DNA from: Euryodendron excelsum
Taxonomy: Eukaryota; Streptophyta; Magnoliopsida; Ericales; Pentaphylacaceae
Assembly (NCBI GenBank): GCA_033060915.1
Contig: CM065394.1
Coordinates: 29,338,501-29,402,500, forward strand
Length of the DNA stretch: 64,000 bases
Direction of reading: 5' to 3'
The notes below the pieces were generated by a model that was given only the letters and a program-made list of their open reading frames with translations, ran no database searches and had not been told where the DNA came from. Below are positions 1 to 12,192 of this stretch, piece by piece (the first letter of the stretch is position 1; the number at the start of each line of letters is the position of its first letter). A program made the position numbers and the translations under genes.

Positions 1-738
1 TGTAGCACACTAAGTTGTCCCATTTTTTTTAAGCAGAATCTCCCATTAGAGTTATGGTTTGAGCTTGCATTATTTGACAAAACTAATAAACACATCCATG
101 TTTGGCTTGTGGCAGTACAATTTTTGGTTTTCTTTTTGATAAATCAGAATGCAAGACACTTTCAAAGTTCTTAATAATTTTTTTTTAATAAATATGCAAT
201 TTTAAGTTTAGGAGTAGCTACACTTTACTCTTTGTAGTTTGAATAAAAATCAAATGATTCTCCTGATTTTTAAATGTAAACACATAATCCTCTTATTGTT
301 TGAACTTATTTGATAGAACCATGGCAGATTGTGTTAAATGACAAAAATGCGCCTGTAAAAAAAACTATTTATTTTGATATAAAAAAGCAAAATTATGTTT
401 TTGATATTTTATTTTAGAGAGATAAAATGATAAAAATACCTTTATAAAATAATTGCTATTAATTCTAATTGTTTTCATCTATTTTGGAGTTAACTCTAAA
501 CTACAAGGGGATTATATATTCACTTTTAAACAACACGAGAGTCATGTAATTTTTACTCAAATTACAAGAGGTGAAATATAATCATGCCTTATGTTTATAT
601 CACTTATTGATTTCCCTTTTTCATCATATTGTTAGGTCACATTTTGTATAATTTTTCAGCTCCGTTTCATCGTATCATATTGCTGCTCCAACATGATAGG
701 AAGTTTTGCGTTTATCACTGAACAGAGCAAATGTGGGA
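1..738. other. AT-rich spacer, no gene seen
   Basis: AT-rich sequence with short homopolymer runs. I see no open frame with family resemblance, no tRNA and no clear transposon end. Confidence 0.5.
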
Positions 739-747
739 AAGAAATAA

Positions 748-826
748 GAAAAATGCTAGCCGCATACGCGGCGGTCGATCAAGGCGCTGCCTGATCGCCG
801 CCACACGTCTGCAGCTAGCGCTCCTC
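748..826. mobile_element. 79-bp Mutator-like miniature inverted-repeat element
   Basis: A GC-rich island in AT-rich DNA, flanked on both sides by the same 9 bases AAGAAATAA (739-747 and 827-835). The ends are imperfect inverted repeats: GAAAAATGCTAGCCGC on the left against GAGGAGCGCTAGCTGC read inward from the right, 11 of 16 matching. An inner inverted pair (GGCGGTCGATCA and TGATCGCCGCC) lets almost the whole unit fold into a hairpin. A 9-bp target duplication is typical of Mutator-type elements. It has no coding capacity. Confidence 0.6.
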
Positions 827-835
827 AAGAAATAA

Positions 836-2175
836 TGTTCTGAGTTGGCATCAATGCATACAGTTATAGCTACAACAGCTTTAATGCAAAAAAACAGGGA
901 TAATCACATCAACTTTCAAGTACTACTTGACTGTAGGTAATCTATAATAGAAAGAAGTACACAACAGTCAAATTTCATTTCCTCTAATGCTCTTCTCTAT
1001 TCAATTACACTACAAAGACCAGTCAATAGCTAAGGGGTACTCAGTACTGTATGTTTCAGGGGACCACCCATCTTTATTATTTTCACTTTGTGCTTTTTCC
1101 TCATAGCACAAGTTCACAGTAGTAATTTTGTCAATAACAAGAAAATAATCTACCCATCATCTTTGCAAAAACAAACCTTAACTTAACAACCAATCCATGA
1201 CTCAAAATGGATTGAAATAGAGTTCATTTCAGAATGAATCCCAGGTTGAAGAACTTCATCGAGGCTCTGCGAGCGAGTGACAAATATTCTCAGTTTTTGT
1301 TTTTGTTTTTTCAATTGTAGTGGCCACTAGTTATCATCCTGTAGTATGTACCCGTTTTCGGGTTCTTTTAATCTTGTTTTTCTCTCCATTGAACTGGGCT
1401 GCTGATCATTTCTATCTAAATGATTTCGTCGCCTTAAACTTCAGATTACTCTCAGACTTTTCTGCAAACTACCACCCCTAAATTCCAATCATGCTCTCCT
1501 TTCCTCTTCAACATCTTTTAAAAAAGTTAAAAAGTAAAATATTCATGGAGAAATTGCATAATATTCTATTTAAAAAAAAGAAGGAAAAATAAAGAAGACC
1601 GGCATTGGAAAAACAACTCTTGCATAATAGTAGTTTTGACTATTCCTTTTTCAGTATCCTTCACTTCATGTGCTGTCATGCTTTCAAGGACTCTCTCTGA
1701 AATCTATACTTCAAATCTGGTGAAGAAGGGCTTCTCTGCTTTTAACCATGCATAGGAATAAGTATTTTAACTATAACAGAATCAAACTTACCCTGAATTC
1801 AAAAAAGTTGTCTTGCTAAAAAGAATAATAAAATAGATAAATAGTAAAATAAAAGACAGCCAGGTAAGAGAACTTAAGCAATGTGCAGATAATTCAATAT
1901 AACATGGAACATCTTCACTCACTCTCACTCATCTTCATCTATTGCCAGTTTGTAAGCATATATATATATATATATATGTTTCATTAATGCTGCCAAGAAC
2001 ACCTCTGGCAGCATCTGTGACTCATTAACAATTTGTTAGTAAGATCTCTCACTCTTCCTCTTGTCCCTATGTTGATATACTCACTCCAATTCATTCATCA
2101 TCCTCATCTTCTTGACTACTATTGCCGAAGGGCTTTGCCAATAATCAGTGCATAAGAACCAATTAGTATTCAGCC
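836..2175 (+). other. Upstream region of the DUF868 gene
   Basis: No gene is seen. The 250 bases before the start codon are rich in CT and TCATC runs, as in plant 5' leaders, and a (TA)n run lies at about 1957-1977. A promoter probably lies here, but I cannot place a TATA box or start site with confidence. Confidence 0.35.
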
Positions 2176-3141
2176 ATGATGAAAGACCCAATTGGAGTTC
2201 CAGCTTGCTTCTCGTCAGGCGAGAAGCTGACCGATGATCCTGCCGGAGTAACCAGGTCCGGCCAGAGCGTGTTCATGTCCATATACCGAACAAAAATAGC
2301 GGATCACTGCCGTTTGATCTCCATCACATGGTGCAAGAATCTGTTAATCCATGGCCTGTCTGTCTCAGTAGAAGGGCCCGAAGGAGAAAGCCAGTATACC
2401 TGCAAGGTTGAGCTGAAGCCATGGTACTTTTGGAGGAAACAAGGCTCCAAGCGCTTTATAGTCGATGAGAAGCCTGTCGATATCTTCTGGGACCTCAAGG
2501 CTGCAAAATTCAATGGCGAAACCGAACCGATTTCAGAGTACTATGTTGCAGTTGTCTGTGATGAAGAGGTTGTTCTACTTCTTGGGGATCTAAAGAAAGA
2601 CGCATACAGAAAGTCCGGGTGTAGGCCGGCACTTATCGATCCCGTTTTGGTGTCCAGGAAGGAACATATATTTGGTAAGAAGAATTTTTTTGCCAAAGTT
2701 AAGCTCCATGAGAAAGGTAGATTTCATGAGATCTCAATTCAGTGCAAGAACAATGGAAACCTGAACAATGTAAGTTGCTTGGGTGGGCTTGATCCAGAGA
2801 TGGAGATAAGGATAGATGGGCATTTGGTCATTCATGTCAAACATCTACAATGGAAATTCAGAGGTAATGAATCAATTCATGTGAACAAGGTAAGAGTCGA
2901 AGTGTATTGGGATGTCCATGACTGGCTATTTAGTCCTGGTTTAAGGCATGGGTTGTTTATTTTCAAGCCAATTTCGTCATCCACATCTCCTTCTTCAATG
3001 TCGTCGTCCTTGCCGCCATTGTCGTCATTGACATCAACACCATTGTCATCTCAGGCAGGGAGTTCGGGTTCAGTAGAAGGGTTTAATGGAAGTGGGCCAT
3101 CGGAGTTCTGCCTGTTTCTTTATGCTTGGAAGGTTGAATGA
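2176..3141 (+). CDS. DUF868 family protein
   Basis: An intact, intronless frame of 321 codons starting at the first ATG after a CT-rich leader and ending in TGA. The protein matches the plant DUF868 family over most of its length. It has the N-terminal stretch that runs into SGQSVFMSIYRTKIADHCR, then ITWCKNLLIHGLSV, the WYFWRKQGSKRF box near residues 82-93, the VDIFWDLKAAKF box near 101-112, and the region around FGKKNFFAKVKLHEKGRFHEI near 170-190. A serine- and proline-rich low-complexity stretch lies near residues 270-300. The molecular function of the family is not established, and I see no signal peptide or membrane segment. Length and lack of introns are usual for the family. It is very probably a working gene. 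A long (CT)n tract follows downstream. Confidence 0.92.
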   Translation: MMKDPIGVPACFSSGEKLTDDPAGVTRSGQSVFMSIYRTKIADHCRLISITWCKNLLIHGLSVSVEGPEGESQYTCKVELKPWYFWRKQGSKRFIVDEKPVDIFWDLKAAKFNGETEPISEYYVAVVCDEEVVLLLGDLKKDAYRKSGCRPALIDPVLVSRKEHIFGKKNFFAKVKLHEKGRFHEISIQCKNNGNLNNVSCLGGLDPEMEIRIDGHLVIHVKHLQWKFRGNESIHVNKVRVEVYWDVHDWLFSPGLRHGLFIFKPISSSTSPSSMSSSLPPLSSLTSTPLSSQAGSSGSVEGFNGSGPSEFCLFLYAWKVE

Positions 3142-3360
3142 GAGGATCATAATAAGCCAATAGTCATATCATATCATCCTCAAAGCCAAAGAATAATTGG
3201 AAATATGGAGGGTGGTAGGGATGAAGATTGGGGGAAACATGGAGGAGGTGGGGTCGAAGAGAGAGGCTAGAAGTTAGATACAACTAGGTGTGAACACCCG
3301 AGCATAAGTGGACAGGACACATTGGATCACTTACATGCCCAATAATTCCCCATCTGGAGG

Positions 3361-3394
<34 letters not shown>
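3361..3394. repeat. (CT)n microsatellite
   Basis: About 16 CT units, roughly 220 bp after the DUF868 stop codon. A (TA)n run of about 22 bp follows at 3556-3577. Confidence 0.9.
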
Positions 3395-3397
<3 letters not shown>

Positions 3398-5081
3398 CTG
3401 ATCTTGATAAGTGAGAATGTATCTGTCATATGCATTATGTCTATCACGGAATGCCCGTATTTGGCAAAAGAATGCTGATGTATGTGATGCGGAGATAGGG
3501 GCCTGAATGATGAGAGAGAAACAACTTGCCAGAGCTTATGTACTGCTAAACGATAAATATATATATATATATATATAGCTTCTTTTCTTTTCACCATTAT
3601 CTAATCTTTTCCACTTGCTGCTACTTTCTTGGTTTCAATTTCGGTGCAAAACTGGTTTCTATCATGATTTTAAGATGATCAAATTGGTTAAGGATCATTT
3701 GATCAAGCTTCTTTTTGTTCAAGATCTCTCATTGAACCTCTAATTATGTCTTTTCTGCTAGCAGTTAAAAACTGATTAAGGATGATTGAGACTCTAGATG
3801 CCTGCTGCCTGTGTCTAACACAATCAGATAAATACTCCTTTTCTTTGATCAGAATAATCTCCCTGATAACACACATGTTGGACACAACTCAATACATGAT
3901 GCATTTTTTCTATTCTTTAGAGTTCTAAGACTGGACAAAAACAATAATATTTTCATTGGGAATCAAATTATAGCCACCTGCCAGAGAGAATATTATCTTG
4001 AGACCACTCAATAATGGGTCATGGAGGTCTAATCCTGCTCAGCAATGGGAGAGACAATGCCCTGTTTTTGTGCCCCATGGAGTTAAAATGTTATCTAGAT
4101 ATCCAAACCAAACAAAAGTAAAATCACCTCATAGGCAAATTAACAACAATTGATTTATATAAGCAATGTCAGAGTTGAAATTTTTCATAGACATGTATTC
4201 TTCTTCTTCTTTTTCTTCTTATTATTATTATTGTTCAATTGTTCTTATGATGATGTCGATTATCGTTCTTCTTATTATTATTATTATTGTTCAACTGTTC
4301 TAATGATGATGTTGATTATCGTTCTTTTTGTGAGGGCTGAGTTGAACTCATAAAAGCATACCAAGATCAAGAAGAAAAGGGAAAACATGATGAAGCTGAT
4401 AGACCAGGGTGGTATTTTGATGCTTTTCATGCCATTAAACACATAAATCCAGCTTAGTAGGGTGCATCAGTATTTCATTTTTTAAGTTCTAAACTCAAGG
4501 ACACACTCTCTCTCTCTCTCTGTGGGAAATTGTAATATCAGTATGAAAAATTAATGCACTTATAAGATGATCACTGGACCATTTTTCATTCAGAGATTTA
4601 TATATGGTAGACAAGCATAAACCTTCTAAATATCAACATTTGATTTATGTTCTGGACAAATAAAAACCTTCCAAATAACAAGAATTGGGATAATATCTTT
4701 TGACGAGGGTTGACATTTTGTTGAATAAAACATCAGCAACAATGCCGTCGTACACAAGTACGGATAAACTGTATTACCCTCCTGCGAGGGGACGACATTT
4801 TGTTGAACAGAACAGCAGAAAGAATGATGTCATGATACTCATTATGTTCTAATATTTGAGGTGGTTTTATTAATGGCAAACTCAAATCTCACCATTTTAT
4901 TCCTTGATACAAAAATAATGATATAATAGGATTACCAATCGTGTTTTCAAACATCTAGCATATCTAACAACATTAAGCATCCAGAAAATGTTTTTTCCCA
5001 TCTTCATAGACTTCATATCTGTCAGAATATGAGCATTCCCGGTATCAGATTGACTCACCAAATGATATCCGCATTTTGTCA
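3395..5081. other. Spacer between DUF868 and the Prune-like gene
   Basis: No gene is recognised. It holds TTATTA/TTC-rich low-complexity sequence at about 4200-4290 and a short (CT)n at about 4505-4521. The 3' untranslated region of the minus-strand gene ending at 5082 should fall in its right end. Confidence 0.4.
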
Positions 5082-8000
5082 TCATTTTGGACCAAAACCG
5101 AACCACTTTGCCAGGAAGAATTTATTCTTTCCACGAGAGGCATCAGCTACTTGTGCTGGTGCTGGTGCTGGTGCAGGTGCTGCTGCAGGAGCTTGCACTG
5201 GTGGTTTAGGTTTAGCTGCTAAGAGGAAAATGGTGTTAAACTCAATTCAGTCGTTCTGCTCCAAATAAACGATATACTAAATAAAATAACCTTAAAAAAC
5301 AATTGTAGCTGGTTGCTGATATGGTTGAACAAACTCTAAAAGTGTTAGTAAGAAAGTTAAATGAATGACCATTTCTAATTCAACATTGTTATATAAACAA
5401 TATACATTAACAGCTTGCTTGGAACTTGTGGAAGGGAAGGGAAAGAGAAATGTAAAGAAAAGTATTTTCCCTTCCCTTGTTTGATTTTGCAAAGAAAATG
5501 AATGGATAGTGGAAGGAAAATATTTTCTGTAGTTTAAAATTTGAAGGAAGAGGAAAGAAAGAAGAGAGAGTGAGTATTAGGGCAGACTTTCATGCAGAAT
5601 CCACATGTGCTGTAATATATATAAGCCAAAGACTTATACATCTCTGTGATATTGAGTTACTTTTACATTTCATATCTAATGCAGTGTTAAGAGTCTAGGC
5701 ATGTTACACATCTTCCATTTGAAGATAGAAAGAATTTGGCAAAAATGAATTGGAAGCACAAGTTTATTACTCCTCAGAGGCAAAAAATTCAAAATTTCCT
5801 TGCACAATAAACATCATAGTGCACTGGCACTAGAATCACCTACTCCATAACCCGACACAATCTGCAAATATTTTGTTTCTTATTATGATCATAATAATCT
5901 TTCTTGCAAAACCATCAGTCAGACATTTTTCTTAGAAAAACAGGGTAAGAAAATGGGAAACTCAAATATTATGAGAAAGGGAAAGAGGTTTGAGAAGACA
6001 AACTGAAACGACGAGTTTGGAAATTGCATGTTCTATGTCATACTACAAAGTGCAAAGAAAAACCCAAGGATTGGAAAATGTTTATATCATTGATTTTTTT
6101 AAAGGTGACTTGAAGAAAAAAGATGACATTCTTAGCACTAATCACCATCTTCTCACGTCTGACTAATCAAATAACACAGAAATTCCCACAACTTACATTC
6201 AGCAAAAAGAAAATTTTAATTGCTTGCATGTTATAAGTTGACAAGGAAATTTTGTATCTGATGAGAAGATATAAATGATAAATTACCTGATTTTGGTGAC
6301 ATCTTGTTAGTTCTAGCAGCTTTGGCATCATTAGAATTTTTTTCTAAATTTTGCATGATTGTTTCACGGTTAGAATTTCTCTCAAGAATCTTATGCTCCA
6401 TTGGTGCTCCACTATCACGGCCACCTATGATTATAGAAACAGAAACAAAGGGTGAAGATGCAATACGCTCTTTGTAAATATAGATCACTCTTTTAGCAGC
6501 ATATGAATGTTGAAGACGACAAATAGTTAGGATTTGTGCACCTTAATTTTTAGGTAACACCAACCATGACATTTGTAGAGAACTTTCCAAGAACATGAAC
6601 AGGAGAGCAATAGACCAATTACAAAAGAATTCTGGAAAATTAAGTTTAACGAGACACGAGCTGAACAAAACTGCAATGAACTTGCCCCTTACTTCAATGG
6701 TTGTCTGGGGAGGAAATGCAGATGGTTCAAACTTAAACAATATTAGACTAATCAACACAGACAAAGCCTTTTTGTAACTACTTAGGGTTTGGAACGATGA
6801 ATCGTTTTTCAGACCTGAAACTTGAAACAGGAAAAGGAATTCTATATGCGATGGTAAACTGTTGGCTTGGAAGTCTCAATAGAGAAAAATGGCATCATTC
6901 ATGTGGACCCTTTGAAAACTAACAATTTTAATCCTTCACCATGCTACATCTTGACCAGAGGTGAAGATCCAAGTCGTACAAATCAGATGGTCAAAATATG
7001 TGAGAAACCATGGGGTTTTGGTACCAATGCTCATGATAAAGCAAGACAATTCAATGAAGACTTTCTTTAAGCAAGATAGATAGCTTACCCTCATTAGGAG
7101 GCTTCCCATAGTTGTGCCGCAAAGCTTCAAAAAAAGAACCATCTTTTTGATCCTGCATCACTGCAAAAAACACCAAAATAAAAATGGATGATTCAATCCA
7201 AGATAAATGAATAAATGGGTGGTTTCACAGACTGGAAAGAGAATCAGAAAAACATACATTGATCATAAAGAGCATTTTGGTAATTGGGGGCAGAGCCAAC
7301 TGACAGCAACTGAACCGCCTCTGTATCTCTCGTCATAGACAACTTACCTGACATGTTTAGATTTTGTGTGTCTAATAGAATACCTGCGAGCTGAGAAAAC
7401 GGAAACTAGTAAAAACCAAGACAATGCAAGCAAGTTCAAACTTTTTGCAGCAAAAAGATTGTTTTGGGCTTCCTCATTCAACATTGGAATGAGCAGTGAT
7501 AAACAGAGAAACAAAAGGAGCAAAATTCAAGTAATTTACCATAAGTTTTTTTAGGATCGGGGTCTGAAGCAAGTCGTAAGCGTCCTCACAGTAATTGTCT
7601 GTAAGAATGGTGCACTGAGATCCAACCTATAGATGCAATAGAAAACGCGTACTAAGAATTTCTATAATGTGTTTCTATAATTTGATATCAAACTCTCAGC
7701 GATTATCATATACCTACCTCGCCATTTGTTTTGAGGATATCTTGTCCAACAACGAGAATGCTCAGCTGCTTAGCCATCATTAGAGTCTCCAAATCAACCT
7801 GATCCAAAATGCAATTTTACAAACAGAAGGATGAAATTGGTATATAATAAATGCCGACATCTATATATATACAATTCAAAAAGAGCAAGTACCTCATCTG
7901 AAAAGAGCAACGCGGTGGCATCGAGTCCGACATGGTGGAAAAGCCAAGCCACCTGCTGCTGCTTCCACATTTTCCCTCTCCTCATATTCATCACCGGCAC

Positions 8001-11000
8001 CACCGCCGCCGCCCCTTCGTCTCCCTCGACGCCCTCCTTATTCGTCCTCATTCTGTTCTCCAACAGCCACGCATAGCAAATTGCAGCCACCATTGAACTA
8101 GTACCTGCAATCCCAAGCATTAAATACACTCAATGGTAATATGAAATGCAATGATCCAAATCAAAATCAAGTCGAACCCAACTGTTTGAAGGTCCAGAGA
8201 GCACAATCTTAGCCTTCCCATTGATCTCTCCGTTCAAAAGCTTCCCAATCTTGATCCTCTGCTCCTTCAGGAATCCATTAAGATCTTGACTTTCGCCACC
8301 GTCAGCCACCTCTTTCGGTTGTCCGTTCACATTGGGCTTCCATGAAATCTTATCAGTCGAACAGGTCGACGACGATATGGACCTCCGGTGGGCCGACTCA
8401 ACTAAGTTCCTCGGCGGAGACAGCACTTGATTCTCCGGAAACGAGCGGGTCGAGGAAGTAAACGATCTCCGGTGAGCCGATTCGATGAGATTTTTTGGCG
8501 GAGACAGCAACTGGGTGTTCGGCGCCGGAATGGCGGCGGTGGTTTTGAACGTCCGTTTTGAATGGGGGATTGGTATCCCCTGCGGCTGTGTTGCACCGGG
8601 AGTGCTGTTCTGGAACCTGGACTTGCGCGGGGTGGTTGGTTGTAGCGGTGGAAGTGGTGGGGCCGTTGGATTTTGGTCGGAGATGGGATGGTCGTCGTTG
8701 GATTGTGGTGACGAAGGGGTGTGATTGGGGGGTTTGAAGATGTTGGATATCCATTTGTGGACGGCCGAAGCTGGGGATATATTAACGGCGGCGGGAGGTG
8801 GTTGGTCGAGGGACTCGGATTTGTTGCAGCTGTGCTTCGCTGATTTCGATAGGATTTCTCCACTGAAGCCTTCTCCGCCTCTGTGTCTGTTTTACAGTTG
8901 AGAGCAGACCGTTAGCGATTTATATGGTCTTTGTTTGTACTTTTTTTTTTCCTACTAGAATTTTTCTTTTTCTTTTTTTTTTTTATAGATTTTTACTAGA
9001 ATTTTTCTTGAACTTATTAAAAGTAAACCCAAAACAACCACCAAAAAATTTCTGAACTATATATTTTCAATTTAAAGAAAATTAGTGTGAATGAGAAATG
9101 GATCTAGGTCCCCTCCATTTTAGACAGAAACAAAACATCTCCTCTTCAATAAATATGTTTGCAACACATATCAAAGCTCAAAATCAATGGTAGACTGTTA
9201 CGTCATTATGAGCTATCAAGGCTCCAAAAGAGCCTTTCGGTTACAGTTTTAATTTCAGTTCATGTTTTTTATTTTTCTTTTCTAAAAGTCATCCAATCAT
9301 GCTTGACAAATTAATTCCATAACTTATTTTCACAAAAACAATATTTGGTAAATTGTTTTGTTGATTGGGTTTATACTAGCGCAAGCCACAATTTAGTGTT
9401 ATTTACCGCTTGAAGTTTTTACTAATGAAGTTATTAGATCATGGATCTTTCCTATGTGATTGGGCTTATTCTATACTAGTTATTTCTTGTGATTGGGTGT
9501 CATGGGCTACCTTTCAGCACCCCATGACGTCTTATTTTTGTCCACACCTGAATGTTCCTAGTCGGTAACAGACATACATGACTTTCTAGAGTCATCCCGT
9601 GACACTGGGGCATGCATGCTATTCATGGAGGTATAAGGTTATGGAACTAATTATTGATCGACCATAACTAGTTAAAAAGGAAAATTAATGCGTAGGGTAG
9701 AGAAAATCTTGAAATTCATATCCAGGGACATTCTTTATTCTTCTAAATTGTGATTTTAATCACGATTTCTTATGCAAAAATTACGATTCAATTGCAATCT
9801 ACAAATTTACCAGTCACATTTTGAAAATGTATTATAAAATTTTTAGTACTTTCTAGTTTGAAGAGTTTATTTATTTATTTTTTTGAAGATCCAGTTGACT
9901 ATTATATAATGGATATCTGAAATATTACGGCACATAACACTTGATTAGTACATTGTTAATATGTAACGGGTACATTAGTGGATTGTGATTGAATTATCAA
10001 TTTTGTAAAAGAAATCGTAACTAAATCAAAATTTAAAAATAAAATCCTTGAATTTTAATTTCAAGCTTTTCTATGCACTAAACAATAATTCTTCCTAGTT
10101 AAAACAAATTGCCTTCTGTAAACTCAACAAATTTACAATGTTGGATACAAATGGGGGCGTTTTACTTGCTACTTAGAACAGTAAAACATATTGATGTGCA
10201 GTGAAACTGTTTTGATATTTGTTTAATTTTCTATTGTTTAAAGCTAAAGGTCTTTTTTTTTTTTTTAACAGCAATTCAGTTATAACACATAAAAGGATTT
10301 AAATTTTATGGGCATATCAAAACTGTGAGATAACCGTCTAATGAGCAAACTAGTTTTCAGTCCTGAGCAGCTAACCTCCAGCTACTCTCGGAATTATCAC
10401 AGAGCCCTTGACTGAGCCCCACACCTAAACAGTAGCACCCGATTTTCTAAAGGTACTTCGTCAACAACATGATTCTGTATAACTTTTACAGATTATTACT
10501 CAAAATCATAATTATTCAAGGTAGTCACATGAGCACACATGGTATGAAAGTAGCTATATAAACGGGGTTGCATTGGATTCATGTAACATCCGTGATGTAT
10601 AGTAGTACCTTCGAGCAGACCTAGAGAGTGGATCTCTCCGATCAAGGAAGACAGGTGGTCTGGCCTGAGACGCAGCGAACCTCGGTGATCCGACCAGTCT
10701 AGATGGCGAGTCGCACCGGGAAGGAGACGAAGCCACCATGCGCTTGGCTTCCTCTAGCCATTCTTGAGTTAACCTACTACTGTTACTACTCTTTGTGCTG
10801 TCATCAGAATCTTCCCCATCGTCCATGGAGCCTCCACCTATCAGGTTATATTCCTTTTTCTCGGCATTTACGGTCCCAAAGAACATGTCATTCATGAAAT
10901 CGGTGAGGTCCGGGGCATTTTCAGGTCGATTCTGTCGCCGGCTCTCTGCTAGTTTCTTTTGCAGGCTTACTGATCCTTTGCTCTCGCTTGACAAGTTTCT

Positions 11001-11018
11001 GTTGAATCTCCTCTCCAT
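5082..11018 (-). CDS. Prune/DHH-like protein with degenerate active site (9 exons)
   Basis: I joined nine exons on the minus strand: 11018-10609, 8886-8183, 8104-7893, 7798-7718, 7626-7540, 7390-7258, 7160-7089, 6424-6287 and 5218-5082. All introns start GT and end AG. Phases agree throughout and the coding total is 1974 nt (657 codons plus stop), which strongly supports the model. The first intron is 1.7 kb. Residues 1-360 are Ser/Pro-rich and look disordered; the exon 1/2 junction reads SRSARRHRGGEGFSGEILSKS-like. From about residue 350 the layout follows Prune-type DHH phosphoesterases: KIVLSGPSNSTSSMVAAICYA, then LLFSDEVDLETLMMAKQLSI, VVGQD (459-462), VGSQCTILTDNYCEDA, and LAGILLDTQNLN (from 499), the DHHA2-like part. 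The aspartates of motif I and the DHH triad are absent (S-N-S and G-Q-D instead), so phosphatase activity is doubtful. The C-terminus has an Ala/Pro repeat and a basic-aromatic tail. The gene appears intact; the family assignment is tentative. Confidence 0.85.
8887..10608 (-). other. First intron of the Prune-like gene
   Basis: A 1.72-kb intron with donor GTACTACT and acceptor TAAAACAG. It is AT-rich. I see no nested gene and no clear transposon ends. A TATAAAT string on the minus strand just upstream of exon 2 (about 8917-8923) is noted but not called a promoter, because the exon 1 to exon 2 join is in phase. Confidence 0.75.
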
Positions 11019-11073
11019 GACTAATTCTCACTGCCCACAGGCCAAACCTTTGTTGCAAACACAAAACATTCAC

Positions 11074-11096
11074 AGAGAGAGAGAGAGAGAGAGAGG
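11074..11096. repeat. (GA)n tract in the 5' leader of the Prune-like gene
   Basis: About 11 GA units, 56-78 bases upstream of the ATG at 11018 on the minus strand, where it reads (CT)n. CT-rich leaders are common in plant 5' untranslated regions. Confidence 0.7.
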
Positions 11097-12054
11097 GAGA
11101 TTTTTCTTGGAGCAGCTCTTGGCTGAGAACACAAGAAGAGATTGATCGATATATGTTGGAATATGGATACATTGGTAGATTCAGAAACTTGGAAGGTTTT
11201 GGGCCGGCATTCTGGCAGTGTCCTCTTTTGTCTGTATTGTATGCATATCTGCTTGACGGGGGTGGCAAGCCATCTAACCAAACAAAAAAAAAAATTTCCA
11301 TAGGATTTTGTAGAAACCTCCACAGGCAAAGCAAATACATCTTATTTGATTACCAAGTCCCCACTTATAATACAGCCAACAAGCTGTTGATTTAGGCTCT
11401 CCACATTAATTTTTGTCATTTCTTTACTTTCTTTGTCTTTTTGTAAGACTATTTCCTATGGGAAAGCAGAAGAATATTATGTACAAAATAATGTGATGAA
11501 ACGAGAGTTTTTCACTTTAAAACTGATAAAACACTTATTATAATGGTTTTTAGATCTAAAAATGTCATTGTCACATTATCTTTGTTAAATTTTATGAATA
11601 ATTATTTTTTTCAAAGAAGAACATTTTTTCTCAAGAAAAAAGCAAATTGACATAGATTTCGAACTTAGCATACAGGACATATAAATGTTTAAAAAGAAAA
11701 GAAAAATGTAATTTTTTCAAAAAATTTATGTGAATGACTCTTATCCAACCACATTATTGTGGTGATAATTTTGTATAATTTTTTTCTATTGTATAGCATT
11801 ACTTAAAAGAAAAACGTCATTGGTGCCAAAGCATTAGTATTACGGTTAGTTTGTCCCTTAATCCAGCTTCATGTGAAACTGCCGATGCAGCTACATGTGC
11901 AGCTGCTATGAGTTCTACAGCTACGTAGTTCAATAGTTCTAGTGTTACTCGGTACTAAGAATAATGCAATATTGGTGCGATCTCCTTGATACGTCTAATG
12001 CCGGCGAGGCATGCCTGAGGCACTGATTTCCGTAGTCTGCCTGCCCGAATAGTG
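11097..12054. other. Spacer upstream of the Prune-like gene
   Basis: No gene is recognised. On the minus strand the part nearest 11100 should hold the promoter and leader of the Prune-like gene. The rest is AT-rich. Confidence 0.4.
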
Positions 12055-12192
12055 TCAGCACGGCCGCACAGGGTGCAGATTGGCGGCCACAGCCCCGCAT
12101 TCAGTGCTTTGGGCTGTAGTGAATGTAGTAGAGGTTACGAGTCCCAGCAGGAACAAGGGGATGAGGAAGGCAACCTTCAACACAGAGGCCAT
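12055..12192 (-). pseudogene. Possible lipid-transfer-protein-like exon with an early frameshift
   Basis: Read on the minus strand from the ATG at 12192, the frame gives a good signal peptide (MASVLKVAFLIPLFLLGLVT), then TAQSTECGAVAANL, which resembles the start of a small cysteine-rich nonspecific lipid transfer protein. It stops after 45 codons. A shifted frame from about 12075 gives APCAAVLTLFGQ and continues with spaced cysteines (NQC), and another gives ACLAGIRRIK, as expected after an indel. GC content is well above the surroundings. It may be a decayed secreted-protein gene. The lipid-transfer assignment is a guess from the cysteine and signal-peptide pattern, and a short secreted peptide of 45 residues is the alternative. 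Confidence 0.35.

Noticed and set aside
5029..5268. 79-residue plus-strand frame with an Ala/Gly repeat
   Set aside because: Antisense shadow of the last exon of the Prune-like gene, whose Ala/Pro repeat it mirrors.
8402..8863. Long Pro/Ser-rich frames on the minus strand at 8402-8863 and 8398-8754
   Set aside because: They are shadows of exon 2 of the Prune-like gene. The true frame is fixed by in-phase joins to exons 1 and 3.
8917..8923. TATAAAT on the minus strand as a promoter before exon 2
   Set aside because: Exon 1 (11018-10609) joins exon 2 in phase and supplies the missing start codon, so this is intron sequence.
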